DNA from: Ophiosphaerella korrae
Taxonomy: Eukaryota; Ascomycota; Dothideomycetes; Pleosporales; Phaeosphaeriaceae
Assembly: GCA_028456385.1 (NCBI GenBank)
Contig: JALNQF010000063.1
Span: 1 to 64,000, forward strand
Direction of reading: 5' to 3'
DNA: 64,000 nucleotides
The translations under genes and the position numbers were made by a program. How positions within the stretch are numbered: the first letter of the stretch is position 1; every line of letters begins with the position of its first letter. Positions 53,856 through 64,000 of the stretch are shown here, piece by piece. The notes below the pieces were generated by a model. That model was not told the DNA's origin, made no database searches, and saw nothing but the letters and a program-made list of their open reading frames with translations.

Positions 53856-55903
53856 CTAAATAATTCGTACCGGTTGGACTGCGAAGTATTCATCCCATCG
53901 TAGATATTTTAGCCCGTCATAGTAAGTATTTGCTAGCCCTACACGGATGTACGTTGCTACTGAATTGTTCTCTTTAGTTGGTTTGAGCACAAGGCAGGCA
54001 GCCTCAAGCCCATTACTAGATCGATATGCAGTAACAACGAATACATAGACCTTCTCGCCTACTGCGGCCTCTAATGGCTCCCCAATATCAGGATAAAAGA
54101 GTATCCGCGATGCCCCATTGTCGTCAATCCTCGTGCCCAGCATGAGTGTGTTAGGACAAGAGCCTCCAGAGACCACTGCCTCTCCTAGCGGTCCACGAAG
54201 CGTAGCAGATCCGCAAGCCGGCCCGTACGGATTCGCTGTCGTCTTTTCAACGTCGATGGCTACTAGCTCAGCCCAATCACCCTCATCCTCTGTCCAGCCG
54301 TCGTAAATGCCGAAAAAGTACGATATTGGCGATATCACGGATGCCCATGACCAACTTGGCGCGTAGTAGTTACGGTGCCGGCTTGAGTTTTTCATGGTAC
54401 TAACACTCCAAAGCAATTCAGCCCTGAATTTGGGCTTCCACATGCCGCAGACATAGTCGTCGGCAATGTATGGGTGCATAGCTGCCGCGACCCCCGAAAT
54501 TGCAGGCAGTCGATCCGTGTCGACAGTTAGATTCCTCTCGGTGAAACTCTCCACAATTGTCATCCAATTGAACCTTTCATTCATAGTGGATCCTCCGGAC
54601 TGTCTTTGGTTTTTAAACAGAAGCCGTTTGCTTTTCGTATATGCTACACGAGAACATTCGCACCTCATGCTTTCCTTGCATTCGAATGCCATTTCCGCTG
54701 CGGTATAATGTAGGGTCCGCGGGCTCAGAAGGCGTTCTTGAAAAGCCCAGCCTCGCGTATCTAGCAATTGTACAGCGTGCATCTGCTCTCCACTGTGTGC
54801 GACCTCGGTGGTGATGTTACTAAAAATTTGGTGATTGCTTGTGGAGTCTCCAATATCCAGCCTTGCCTTTCTCGCGTAAACTTGGCTAGTGGTACCATTG
54901 TTAGCTGGCGCTAAATAGGATATCTTGATAGAAGTATGGGCGCGTTCGTCTCTAGGACCAAGGAAGCCGTCTCTGGCATCCTTTGCATCATCAATGGAGA
55001 TGGTCACAATAGCATTAGAATAGACAGTTGCCATCTTCGCTGACTCTGTCTCCCAATCATAGGGGTCATCTTGGATGATGCAGAGGCTGTCGATCCAGAG
55101 GTACTCGACACCAAGCTCCCGAGTTAGGAAAATTGAATCTTGGAAGGTTTTTGGTAGGTCTGAGATTGAAATTCCATTCAATCTCTGCTCCAGCGTGGCC
55201 TTTTCTGTGTTAATGTGGCGGAAGCTGCCCCAGACGTAGCTGAGTGCGGTATAAGGAGCAAACTCTCCTTGAGAGAGGTAGAGCCGGGGCTCAACTCCAT
55301 TAGAGCCCACGCGGATTACTCTGGTTGGTAGTTGAGACTCACTAGCCTGGCAGTGCGCGTGGGAGTTGACACACTCTTCAATCCATAACCGTGCAAGATC
55401 CATGCTTGCTTGCGAAGAGGAGTCGTGCTCGACAGTTCGACAAACTTTCCATCCAATTAGCTCCCATGGAGTCGGGTTTTCTGAATGAAGCATTAATAAA
55501 TCGCTTGAAATTTTGATGAAGTGCGGCGAACCAGGTGATGAATAGAGTTCAATCCTGCCCGTCTTCTTAGGGCTTTTATGACTGTCGTCTGGCGGCTTGG
55601 TGCCGCACTCGATGAGTAAACTCGGATCATGTCCCTCCTCATGCCATACCCGAAATGAAACGCATTCGTCGGGCTGGAAAAGTGGGCTCTCTAGAGCAGT
55701 AATGGCTTGTTTTGCGATGAAACAAGAGGTGCATCCCTTGGAGGATGACTGCAAGATACTTTCATATGATACCACGTGCTCGGAAAGTTCTGGTCGGAAG
55801 TTCAAACAACTTCCGCATACACTCTCTTCATCGGACTTTACAGGAACCGTCAACAGGGCATTCTTCTAAATAATATATCAGATAATGATGTACTAACAAT
55901 CAT
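53856..55903 (-). CDS. HET-domain protein, start unresolved
   Basis: The main exon is open from 55865 to 53856 (670 codons with stop). The HET domain is plain: APYTALSYVWGS (about residues 200-211), ISISDLPKTFQDSIFLTREL, VEYLWIDSLCIIQDDPYDW and MATVYSNAIVTISIDDA. The tail has RGWAFQERLLSPRTLHYTA and YYAPSWSWASV. Upstream is a Cys-containing segment (VCGSCLNFRPEL, KGCTSCFIAKQ) usual before HET domains. There is no ATG in the open frame ahead of this segment. The best candidate is ATG 55903, joined by a GTTAGT...TTTAG intron at 55897-55866; at 32 nt it is very short, so a frameshift or a farther first exon is also possible. With it the product would be 671 residues. Confidence 0.85.
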
Positions 55904-56786
55904 TTTTCTCTTCAAAGGAAGTTATAACACATCCGTAGGCGAAGAAGATAGCCCTTTTACCTAATTTTTATCAGATGCAGTAGCAGTGTAGAGTTAATAA
56001 GTGCAACTAAGATCAAGAAAGCAATGGAACGATGTGTAGCCGGCCCTGCCTGAATTTAATACCCTCACGCACGCTGGCGGTGTCGAAGAGTTGATAAAAG
56101 TAAGGCGCCCGACCGGTGAGCCTAAACGGTCTTCGCGCATTTTCCTATGCAGGTGACTCTAAAACAGCGACTCTTTTAACTCGCTATCACGATTGCAACA
56201 CACCCCCCTTATCAACTCATCTTTATTAAGGACCTGTTGCGTCCAAATTAATTGCTATTTTCTCCGCCATATGCACAACAAATGGACGATGAGATGGCCG
56301 AGAATCTTGAGTTAGAGCCTCCTATCGTGAGTGGTGAATGGTGAGTGTGGGACGGCCATTTGTGGAGGAGAGATGAGTTAGGTAAGACCGTGTATCGCTG
56401 CCATGGTGTATTAGAAGCCCACCAGCCTCGATAATACTGAGTTCGTACACACCAGGCAGACGGGCACTGGGCCATGGCCATGATCGTGGCCGTCTGTGCG
56501 TTGACGGCGCCTGCCCCCGCACGGCGTTCCCCGCGGCTGCGTTTGCCCCTCCAGTTTCCCCACCGCGGCACGGCCCGCGCTGGCGAGGAGTGGGTTGGCC
56601 TGCTGCACCGGGACCACGATGCTTCAAGGTGAACCCATAATAGCTCAAGACGCCACTTAATGTGTTGCCAAATGCGCCTAATGACGGTGGACCAGACACA
56701 AAGTTGGTCTCCAAAAGCCATCATTCTGTCCGCGGTAGAAAACCGGTTCTACACTCGATTCTCATTTTTTGGAAGGTGCGGTATGC
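55904..56786. other. Intergenic, no gene recognised
   Basis: 883 bp between the HET gene start and the thioesterase relic. Minus-strand frames at 56,250-56,720 are open and GC-rich but lack recognisable domains. Confidence 0.4.
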
Positions 56787-57338
56787 TCAAGCCTTTGAAA
56801 CTGCCGCCTTATTAGCTTTTGGGTGCTTGCGGCCCCATTCCTCCTTAAGCAATTGTGCATGCTCCGCCTCCGTTGCAAGCCCTCATACAGCTTTGGCCAG
56901 CCTCCACCGAGCATTCGAGTGCCCATAGGCCGGTTGGATTTGACATCAACATATGCGACTGGGCCTTTGACTTCAACCACGATTGCTTGTTGTTGGAGAA
57001 AAAATAACGAGGTGGTTCTACTGTTTCTTGGTACCTAGGAACTGTATGTACCTGGACTGCGTCACGTAGCCAAACGGGCCCTGATCTTCCGCCCAAACCA
57101 CGCCGCGCTTGACCATGTTCTGAGGATCGTAGCCCATGCTTTCTAGGGTCACCAATACTTGCGCTCTCAGCGGTGCATAGAGGTTAGCGTTAGGGTGTGG
57201 GGCTAGTGCGCCGGCTCTGTCATAGGGTGGCTTGTAGGCTGACGAGCTGCCGCCTGCCATATCGAGCAATGTGATTTTCGAAGCACTTTTTGATGCTTCG
57301 TTGGGATTATTACTCGGCCCCGAATCCCCACGACCCAA
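56787..57338 (-). pseudogene. Relic of a fungal thioesterase (hot-dog fold)
   Basis: The first part (57338-57018) reads NANLYAPLRAQVLVTLESMG, then WAEDQGPFGYVTQSRYIQFLG, the start of a 4HBT-like acyl-CoA thioesterase domain seen in ascomycetes. The next codons run into a stop. The C-terminal end resumes in another frame with VEVKGPVAYVDVKSNRPMG and LGGGWPKLYEG. After one more frame change comes EAEHAQLLKEEWGRKHPKAN to the stop at 56787. The core of about 100 residues between the two parts is missing. No ATG begins the first frame. This is a deleted and frameshifted copy. Confidence 0.75.
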
Positions 57339-58238
57339 TACAATAGAATCACCATTTTATATTTCTTCTAGCCCTTCATTTTCATAGGCTTGGCAAGCTA
57401 ATTACTGAGATATAATCTAGTCATCCGTCTACTAAAAGTGCAGGCCATGAACGTAACTCGCAATGCGGTCGAGTATAAAGCCATAAGATTAGGATTTGGT
57501 GGTATCTCCAGTTCCTAAACGGTGAGCAAGAGCGGTTCATTCGGATGTGGAACCAACTTGTTATCCTCTTTGCGAACCGTGCAATCTGGGCCGTCAAGAC
57601 GTCCGTTGACTTCTTTATTCTCGCCCTGGTTCGCGGCGTAAACTAGCGGTCACAATAGACCATTTGCGGCTTGATTACAATAACTTGTGTTGTACATGGA
57701 GGCCAGAAGATTGCCTGGGCCAATCAGGCTCGACAGTTGGAGAAGCTGTGGCATCCCGAGGTGCCCCGCAAATTCGCCTCCAGAACGACTTTAGTTATTC
57801 TATTATAGTATTTATTAGTAGGTGATACATAAAGTATACACAAAAAGTCGCAGCTAGTCTAGATGGGTGGAAAGTTTTTGTATCACTTCGGGCATTTACA
57901 ACGCTGGATTCAAGAATTTCTAGTACCTGAAACATAATTGTGGAAAAAAGGGACAGCGTGAATTTCGAGAGCCCTGCTAGAAGTTAAAAAGCTTGGCCAA
58001 GGGGGTCAAAGCTTTTTGGACGCTACCAAGTAGAATCCTGAATCTTTTGAATCGGCCATAATGTAGTTGTCTAGATCAATAATGATGTAACAGCACTCGA
58101 GTATACAGCAAATGCTTCCAAGGTTTGTCCACTGGATATATCAGGCCAGGCTATTATTAAGTGGAGAAATGGGGTATCAAAGTTGGAGAAGTTTGATTTG
58201 GTATGATAGTATTGGATATTTGGCCGTGTCCTTACGAG
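57339..58238. other. Intergenic, no gene recognised
   Basis: 900 bp upstream of the thioesterase relic and downstream of the fourth HET gene. Partly AT-rich; no ORF of note. Confidence 0.45.
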
Positions 58239-60325
58239 TTATTGTATTGAAATTGTCTTCCTAAGCGGTTTAGTAGCAATCCATGCATCTTTATGGATGT
58301 GGCCAACGGCTACCCTTACATAGCCTGCACCCCACCATCGAACTAGCAAAATATTGTAGGTACACCATTCTACATTTTGGAAGGTTTCACTGAATAGATA
58401 CTCTTCCTGTGCATTGCCGTCAACCAGTTGCGCAATAACTGGGCCATATCGACTCATTGAGTTTGCACGCTTCCATTGGGACAGGCACAGGACTTCGAGT
58501 GGCCCGGTACCACTGATTAAAGCATCAAGGTCTTGAATCCCATGGAGAATTCCGCAGCGATGGTTGTTGGTATCGAATAAAAAGTGGGTGTCGGATGTGG
58601 TCAATGCATTGTAATGCAAATTTTCAAGCCTCATAGGAGACCTCTGCGCGATGAATTTAATGAATGGCACACTGTGACCGTCAAAGCGCAATGTGCCGGG
58701 TGTATCGGTGTTCCACATCGCTAATGGTTTGAAGGCTTGACCAATGGGAAGATGGAGCGGTCGAACAAGGTCCTTATACCATACTCTCCCAATCCAACCC
58801 GTCCAACTCCACGAGGGGTGCCGAGGGGTCGTGTCTCGTATTTCAACACTCTCGATAGGCGTCCACAATAATGCGAGATCAAGCAACTGCGTCGGAAGAC
58901 CTTCGACGAATGTCCAGTTGAACATAACCCCTAGCTCAGTTTGTACTCCAGTAAAGGCATTGATAATGTCTGCCGGAAAGCCCATTTGCTTAGCTGTATA
59001 TTCAGGGATGATCTCTTCGTACCATCGAAACTCGTCCAAAGCATTATATGATTTTGAAGTGTTCTTGTTGTTTTGACTCCACGCTCTAGCTTTCGCCAGG
59101 GTAAAAATTGCAGATGTTGAGTAGTCTACACTGTTTCTGTCTTCACATACTAGATGTGTCTTACACTGAAAGTATATTTGCTCCTTCATAAATATTATAC
59201 TTCGACTCGATAGTAATCGTTCTTGATACGTCCACGCGCGAGTATTATAAACATATTCGTTCGTACCATAGGTGTACTCGTTCATCACGCGCTCAAGCGG
59301 TGTACGTTCTGTCAGCCGTAGTCCTGGAGCAATATACTTAGCGGAATCATTACGAGACGTTGGTGGTACACCCGAAAGACCCGCATCTGCGGATGACCCA
59401 TTTATGGCGATAATGGTGGCTACTGCACGCATATATATGGATGACATTTGTGCAATTGCGGCAGATTTATTCTTTGCATCGTCTTGAATTATGCACTGCA
59501 GGTGTATCAGTATTAATTCAGAAATATAAGCCAACATAATTCAGCCCATACCACAGTATCAACCCATAAATACCGTTCACCTAGAGTCTGAACAAAGCGC
59601 ATTGCATCTTTAATGGTCTGCGTTATCGGTCGTCTCGTCAAACTTCCTGTGCCAAGTAGCTCTTGATAATTGTCCTTTAGTGTGAGGAACTGTTTCGATT
59701 GTCCCCAAACATAACTCAGCGCAAAGTATCTTTCACCAAAAGATTTTGGCACCAAGCAACCATCAATGACATCCACCAATAACAAGGCGCCCACGTCTTC
59801 CTTTCCAAGCTTCCTATGACTATTACAAACCTCGCCATGCGCCTCTTCGCATTCTTTCAACCAATCCCTAACTCTCTGGGCATCTACCCACCGATGCCGA
59901 ATCGACCTCACATCCGCACTCTTCTCTACCTCAAATCCTGCCAAGTCTCTCTCATCCACTCCATCGAAATCTTTACCATCATCATGCACAAATATACCTT
60001 GCTCCATCCCTAGCATAACCCAATCAAGTTCTTGTAGCGCTTCGCCGGCCTGGTTCAGCCCTTGACCAGCTCCAACCTCACCTTTTCGCCGTGCCGCCTC
60101 TCCTGCCCGTAGCACATGCCGACAAACACAACAATATAGTGCTGGTTTGTCTAAATCTCCACAATCAGGCAGGCCATCATTCAGCCAGGCGCGTGTCCCG
60201 ATGCGCGCAAAGTCGTCGTCGAAAACAGCATTCTTGCAGGGCACGCAAAGTTCGCTGTCGGAGAGGCCGCTGCGCAGCTGACGTGTGGCTTCTCGATGGT
60301 TGGTTATCAATTGCCGAGCTGTCAT
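58239..60325 (-). CDS. HET-domain protein, two exons
   Basis: The exons are 60325-59552 and 59495-58239, with a 56-nt intron (GTATGG...CTGCAG, phase 0); the product is 676 residues. The intron lies exactly inside the HET core: YLWVDTV before it and CIIQDDAKNKSA after it. Upstream in the same domain is RYFALSYVWGQSKQFLTL (about residues 210-227) and ITQTIKDAMRFVQTLG. The C-terminal part has TYQERLLSSRSIIFM and RHPSWSWTGWIG. The N-terminal 130 residues contain two CxxC-like pairs (LCVPCKN, YCCVCRH) that could bind zinc; this is a common but poorly defined feature of HET proteins. Confidence 0.93.
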
Positions 60326-62175
60326 AATTAATGCGATGGTGAGAGTAGCTATTCGATGGGCGCTTGGGCTAGAATATTGAGTGTAGATACGGCTGGATAG
60401 TAGTAGCTAGCGCGATACTTTCTGCAACGGCTAATAGCAAGGCGTGCGGTATGGTAGTAGCGTAACAAATGCAAAAGTACGGCCCTGTTCGATTTCGAAA
60501 TTTACATGGTATTGAAGAAGAAGATGAAAGTGCTCAGAAGCCCAAATCACTGAAGCCGCTGCTAAGGTGTGAGGCTAGTGTGGGGTGTTGGTGGCGCTCC
60601 TGGAGGGGCCGTGCTGACGGCGTCCGGTTTCTCTTCGTGGGCGGATATAGATGCAGGTCGATCCTACAAAGATATTTCAAGTTACTTATTAATTTTCGAA
60701 AATAACGAGAGGTATGGATATGGCCCCGCGCAATAAACCGATTGAGGGTATGGGTCCCGTCCTTCATTCCATGCTCACGGGTGGCAAGCGTCTCTCGGGC
60801 TAGAGTAACACATATCGCGCTTAGTGAGCGTTACACAGGCAGCTTAAATGTCCTGCTTCAACTCGAATCTATGCCTCCGGCTCGATATCCACCATTGACA
60901 TATCGCTATGTTTCGGAGTTACTAGAGGAAACTAAAGCCTGAAAATCATCTAATCACATGCTCTAAAAACAATTTCTGATCAAAGTTATGGAATCCGAGA
61001 ATTTTGCCGTGCTCCATTCAAATATCTTGATATGGTTGGAATTAATATATCAAGTTCATTTAGTCACTTACGGCACTACAAGATTCACTTGAAAAGTGAT
61101 AAGATAGCAATTTCGCTTCTGATCAAAACTATGACTGCGTTGCTAGCTTTGCTACTATCCCCAGGCGCTCCACCATTGAATCCTTAAACGAGCCTGTTGC
61201 CCGTAAACCCACGTTGAGTTTCAGTAGGAACTCCTCCCCGAGCCCCGGCAACATCTTGATGTGATTTCAGGCACGTGCTAGAATACTAGATTCCGGTGTG
61301 CTCTATGTACATATGGAGATGAGGCTTTTACTGTCCGCCATTGTGGATGTAAAGAGAAGACGATGCCACTTGCGAAGAAGAAGTATGGAAAGAGTGTATC
61401 GGAGGAGAAACAGCATGTCTAATAACAGAAATATATAGCCTCGAACCGGAGGGGTCCAATTTCAAGACTACAAGACTTCAAACCAAATCGTCATCATGTA
61501 CGCAGCCCGAGTCCCAGAATTAGTACCTTCCCTCCCCTACCCTACCCTACAGAGACTACAGAGAGCTATTCGAGGTGGTAGGCCTCCTGATATACACGAC
61601 CCTAGGCTTAACGTACTGCATCTCCAATCTTTGTGTCTCAACAATGCTTTGGGAGGCATCTCTCAGCTCGGCATACTTTTGGCATCTCTTTAGCTTGGGG
61701 TATTTAATACCTGTGTCTGTGGAATGTTTGAAGGCTTTTGTGTGATAGCAAAGCTGTAAAGGGTTCCAACCTTAGGAGACAGTGTGTTGGGACTGCGAGA
61801 ATGACAAGGTATTCAGAGCGAGCTCTAAATCATTCAGAATCTGTTCAGCTTTCTGCACCAGGGCAAGAAGATTCTCTTCAATTTCGCAAATCAACTCTGC
61901 AGACAAGTCTAACAGCGTCATGTTTCTGCTATGTGTTTGAAGCTCCATGATAGCACTTGAAGTATTGACGTTACTCTCTGATACGTACAGTGCCTTGCAC
62001 AATTAGTTTCCGGTTTTTTAATGAGCATACTTTGCTTTCCCATCCTTGTCGGTACTATTCCCAAAATGCCTAGCAAATTTCTAGCTGCTTGGTCCATAAG
62101 AATATTTTCTTCACGGTTTAGTGCGAGCAATACTGTACACCAACACCAGTTTTAGTGCATTCTTCCTCCATAGCA
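60326..62175. other. Long intergenic region
   Basis: 1.85 kb. Short ORFs at 61496-61693 (plus) and 61772-62002 (minus) have no recognisable domains. The minus-strand one has LLDLSAELICEIEENL, faintly like the start of an F-box, but is too short to call. Confidence 0.4.
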
Positions 62176-63159
62176 TTACTCTAGTTCCCCCAACGGTCCC
62201 CGTACGTCACTTGCATCTAGCTCTGTTGGCCTCTTGTCTTCCGAGCCACTCTTTTCAGCCAGTGGAATTTTTCGTTGGCTGTCATTTCCCGACAGTTCAG
62301 CCTTATATTCAGGTCTATGATCGCATTCTTCTTTAGCAACAGCAGCTGGCTTTCGACGGCGTATTATAAATAACACCAGAAAACCGAAGATTAGAACGCC
62401 TCCTAGAGAGCCTCCAACGGCACCGCCAATGATAACTGCATGATTCTTTCCGGAGTCAGAGGAGTTTGACGAAAACGAGGAGCTTGATGCTGGAGAGCTT
62501 GAGAGGACTATATAACAAAACAATCAGAACCGTTCTCACAGTAAGATGGAAGATGATACATACTAAGCGAAGCCGGAGCGTTAATACTACGATACAAAAT
62601 AACTCCGCCTGTTGTACCGCAATGATAGAAGGTAGCTGAGCCGCTCTGTTTCAAGGAGTCGGAGTAAACGGTATTGATCTGACATATTGACGGACTCTGA
62701 CTGTTTAGCGTTAGTGTTATACTTCCAAACTGGAAATATCGGCAACTCGTTTATAGTTTAATCACTTACCATTCGGTTTCGCCTTTTCTGTCCATATAAA
62801 GCATGGTGCTGATGTTGTAGCACATGTAGCCAATACTGCCGCATGGCCCACCAGTAGTGCAGCATCCACCATATATTGGATTTAAACTAGGAGTGGAGGT
62901 AACCATCCACGCAGAACCGGTGTTACATACGCTAATGGAGTCTATATATGTCAAATGCTTCTGGCATGCTACAAGTTCCGACTTCCGCCAAAGACTTACA
63001 AGAACTTCCAAAGGAGACATATCCAATATCGTTTTGGGCAACTGTTGCTCGTTTCAATAGTGGAGGAGGCGTTATTTCCACCATTAACGACGAAGACACG
63101 GCATCAGCAACTGTGCGAGCAAAGAGGTACCAAATAATAATGAGTACGGTAGAGCCCAT
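62176..63159 (-). CDS. Single-pass cell-surface protein with Ser-rich stalk
   Basis: The exons are 63159-63000, 62941-62770, 62700-62564 and 62507-62176; the introns are 58, 69 and 56 nt (donors GTAAGT, GTAAGT, GTATGT). The frames close exactly at 266 residues. Layout: signal peptide (GSTVLIIIWYLFARTVADA), an ectodomain of about 125 residues with about ten Cys (for example GGCCTTGGPCGSIGYMC, SICQINTVYS, FYHCGTTGG), a Ser-rich stalk, one membrane helix (AVIIGGAVGGSLGGVLIFGFLVLFII) with RRRK after it, then an acidic/basic cytoplasmic tail of about 65 residues. The layout is that of fungal Mid2-/WSC-like surface proteins, but the ectodomain matches no family I recall. A sensor or adhesin role is an inference. 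Confidence 0.8.
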
Positions 63160-63220
63160 GTTGTTGAGTAGAAGGGCGATTGGATGTGTGATGTAAGTTT
63201 GTCAGATAATAGGCCTATAT

Positions 63221-63693
63221 TGTCAGAATCCTGGCATGCGAGATCCTCTGCTCGATCTCGTTGTTCGTGAGGAACAAGGTTGCGATCTTTCAGCTATGGT
63301 GGGGTTAGCGGCTTGGCGATCGTCGCGCTAGTGCGCTGAGCCAATCAGAGCACCGCGCCAGCTGAAGCAAGCCAATCAGCAGATTCCAGGCACACCCGGA
63401 ATCTGTTGCTCATCTCTGCGCGCGTGCTATCGCGCATCTAATCGTGCATCCAATCACGCACACTATCTGATGAGATAATATCGGTGCAATTCGGAGAGTT
63501 ATAAGTATACATCTACAATGTACTACTAACAACAGCAGAGTTAGTATACAATGAAGTTTAGGGCATGTATATAAAGAGATTTCCATAACTTACTATAGAA
63601 CAATACAACAGTTTCTTCCCAATCTTCCTACCACAGACATCTATCACTTACACGGATTTGCGTTACTATCGAAACCTACCCTCAAATCTGACA
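63221..63693. mobile_element. Candidate LTR, 473 bp
   Basis: The segment starts TGTCAGAATCC and ends AAATCTGACA, so TG...CA ends lie within a perfect 7-bp inverted terminal repeat (TGTCAGA / TCTGACA). The interior has a GC-rich 5' half with repeated CGCGC/ATCGTGCAT motifs, then an AT-rich half with TATATAAAG near 63570, as expected of an LTR with promoter function. I found no 5-bp target duplication (TATAT before, AAGTT after), so it may be one end of a larger element, a recombined solo LTR, or a chance match. Confidence 0.5.
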
Positions 63694-64000
63694 AAGTTAT
63701 GACGATGCCTGATTCCTCATACAATAAGAAATCTATAGGGCTTATAATAAATATCTCTATGGACTAAAAATTCTGTTCCGTTAATCGTAAAGGGGAAATC
63801 TGAAGCTGATATACATGAAATGAGAATCAAATGTTGGAAATAGCGGGGCTGTGTGCAGCCAAAAATAGTTGAGTTATGATTCTTGTAGTACCGCTGCCCT
63901 CGTGCTAAGATATTGTCCAAGTGATATCATCTCAAGTGCTAATACATGCAAATTTAACCGCTTGGTATAAAGCTGTTGAGTAGGTCTTCTGAAGGATACG
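63694..64000. other. Window end, no supported gene
   Basis: A minus-strand frame at 63717-63920 includes SDFPFTINGTEFLVHRDI, which is faintly like the start of a BTB/POZ domain but stops at once. It could be a decayed fragment beside the candidate LTR. Confidence 0.3.

Noticed and set aside
56248..56724. 158-codon minus-strand ORF, GC-rich
   Set aside because: No domain recognised and all overlapping frames are equally open because of the high GC content.
61496..61693. 65-codon ORF after a TATATA-like sequence
   Set aside because: Too short and without any recognisable feature.
61772..62002. Minus-strand ORF starting like an F-box (LLDLSAELICEIEENL)
   Set aside because: Only about 16 residues resemble the motif and the ORF ends soon after; no exon model found.
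63717..63920. Minus-strand ORF with a BTB-like FTINGTEFLVHRDI segment
   Set aside because: The match is short, stops at once and lies beside a candidate LTR; at most a decayed fragment.

Overview
This window looks like nuclear DNA from a filamentous ascomycete, most likely a Dothideomycete near Pleosporales. That placement is inferred from gene content and I could not test it by search. Most confident genes need short spliceosomal introns (43-131 nt, donors such as GTATGT, GTAAGT or GTACGT, CTRAY-like branch sites, YAG acceptors). The families are fungal: HET-domain proteins, fungal-type protein kinases, a siderophore transporter, a CBM18-bearing chitin deacetylase and a rhodopsin-fold membrane protein. 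I saw no convincing tRNA, rRNA, CRISPR array or bacterial-type operon.

Layout. 0-13 kb is accessory: an atypical kinase-like gene (252-1055), a small spliced GRF zinc-finger gene (2169-2649, minus), a charged coiled-coil protein of unknown role (5223-6221), a HET-domain gene (7165-8928) and, 617 bp after it on the same strand, a 1181-residue protein joining an Hsp70-type ATPase to a complete Ser/Thr kinase (9546-13143). 13.8-18.6 kb is a compact housekeeping block: mitochondrial ribosomal protein bL28m, divergent from peptidyl-tRNA hydrolase 2, then the splicing factor Snu66/SART-1. 19-28 kb holds nutrition and cell-wall genes: a six-exon siderophore transporter with three GATA-type sites upstream, a chitin deacetylase, a GH30 glycosidase and a short-chain dehydrogenase.

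28-38 kb is gene-poor, AT-rich and repeat-laden. It holds a hidden two-exon small secreted Cys-containing protein (29892-30377), a second HET gene, and relics of Tc1/mariner and pogo/Fot1 transposases with stops and frameshifts that fit repeat-induced point mutation. 37-46 kb contains a rhodopsin-fold membrane protein, an APC amino-acid/choline-type permease, a P450, a broken phosphotransferase gene and a possible DUF4804/MavL-like protein. 47-64 kb is again accessory: an ankyrin protein with a STAND-type N-terminal domain, relics of an MFS transporter and a thioesterase, two more HET genes, a single-pass surface protein and a candidate LTR.

Taken together, four HET genes, an ankyrin/STAND-N protein and the Hsp70-kinase fusion make this an allorecognition- or immunity-like neighbourhood interleaved with decayed mobile elements and set around a small conserved core. 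The functional link between these genes is inference from family membership and proximity only.
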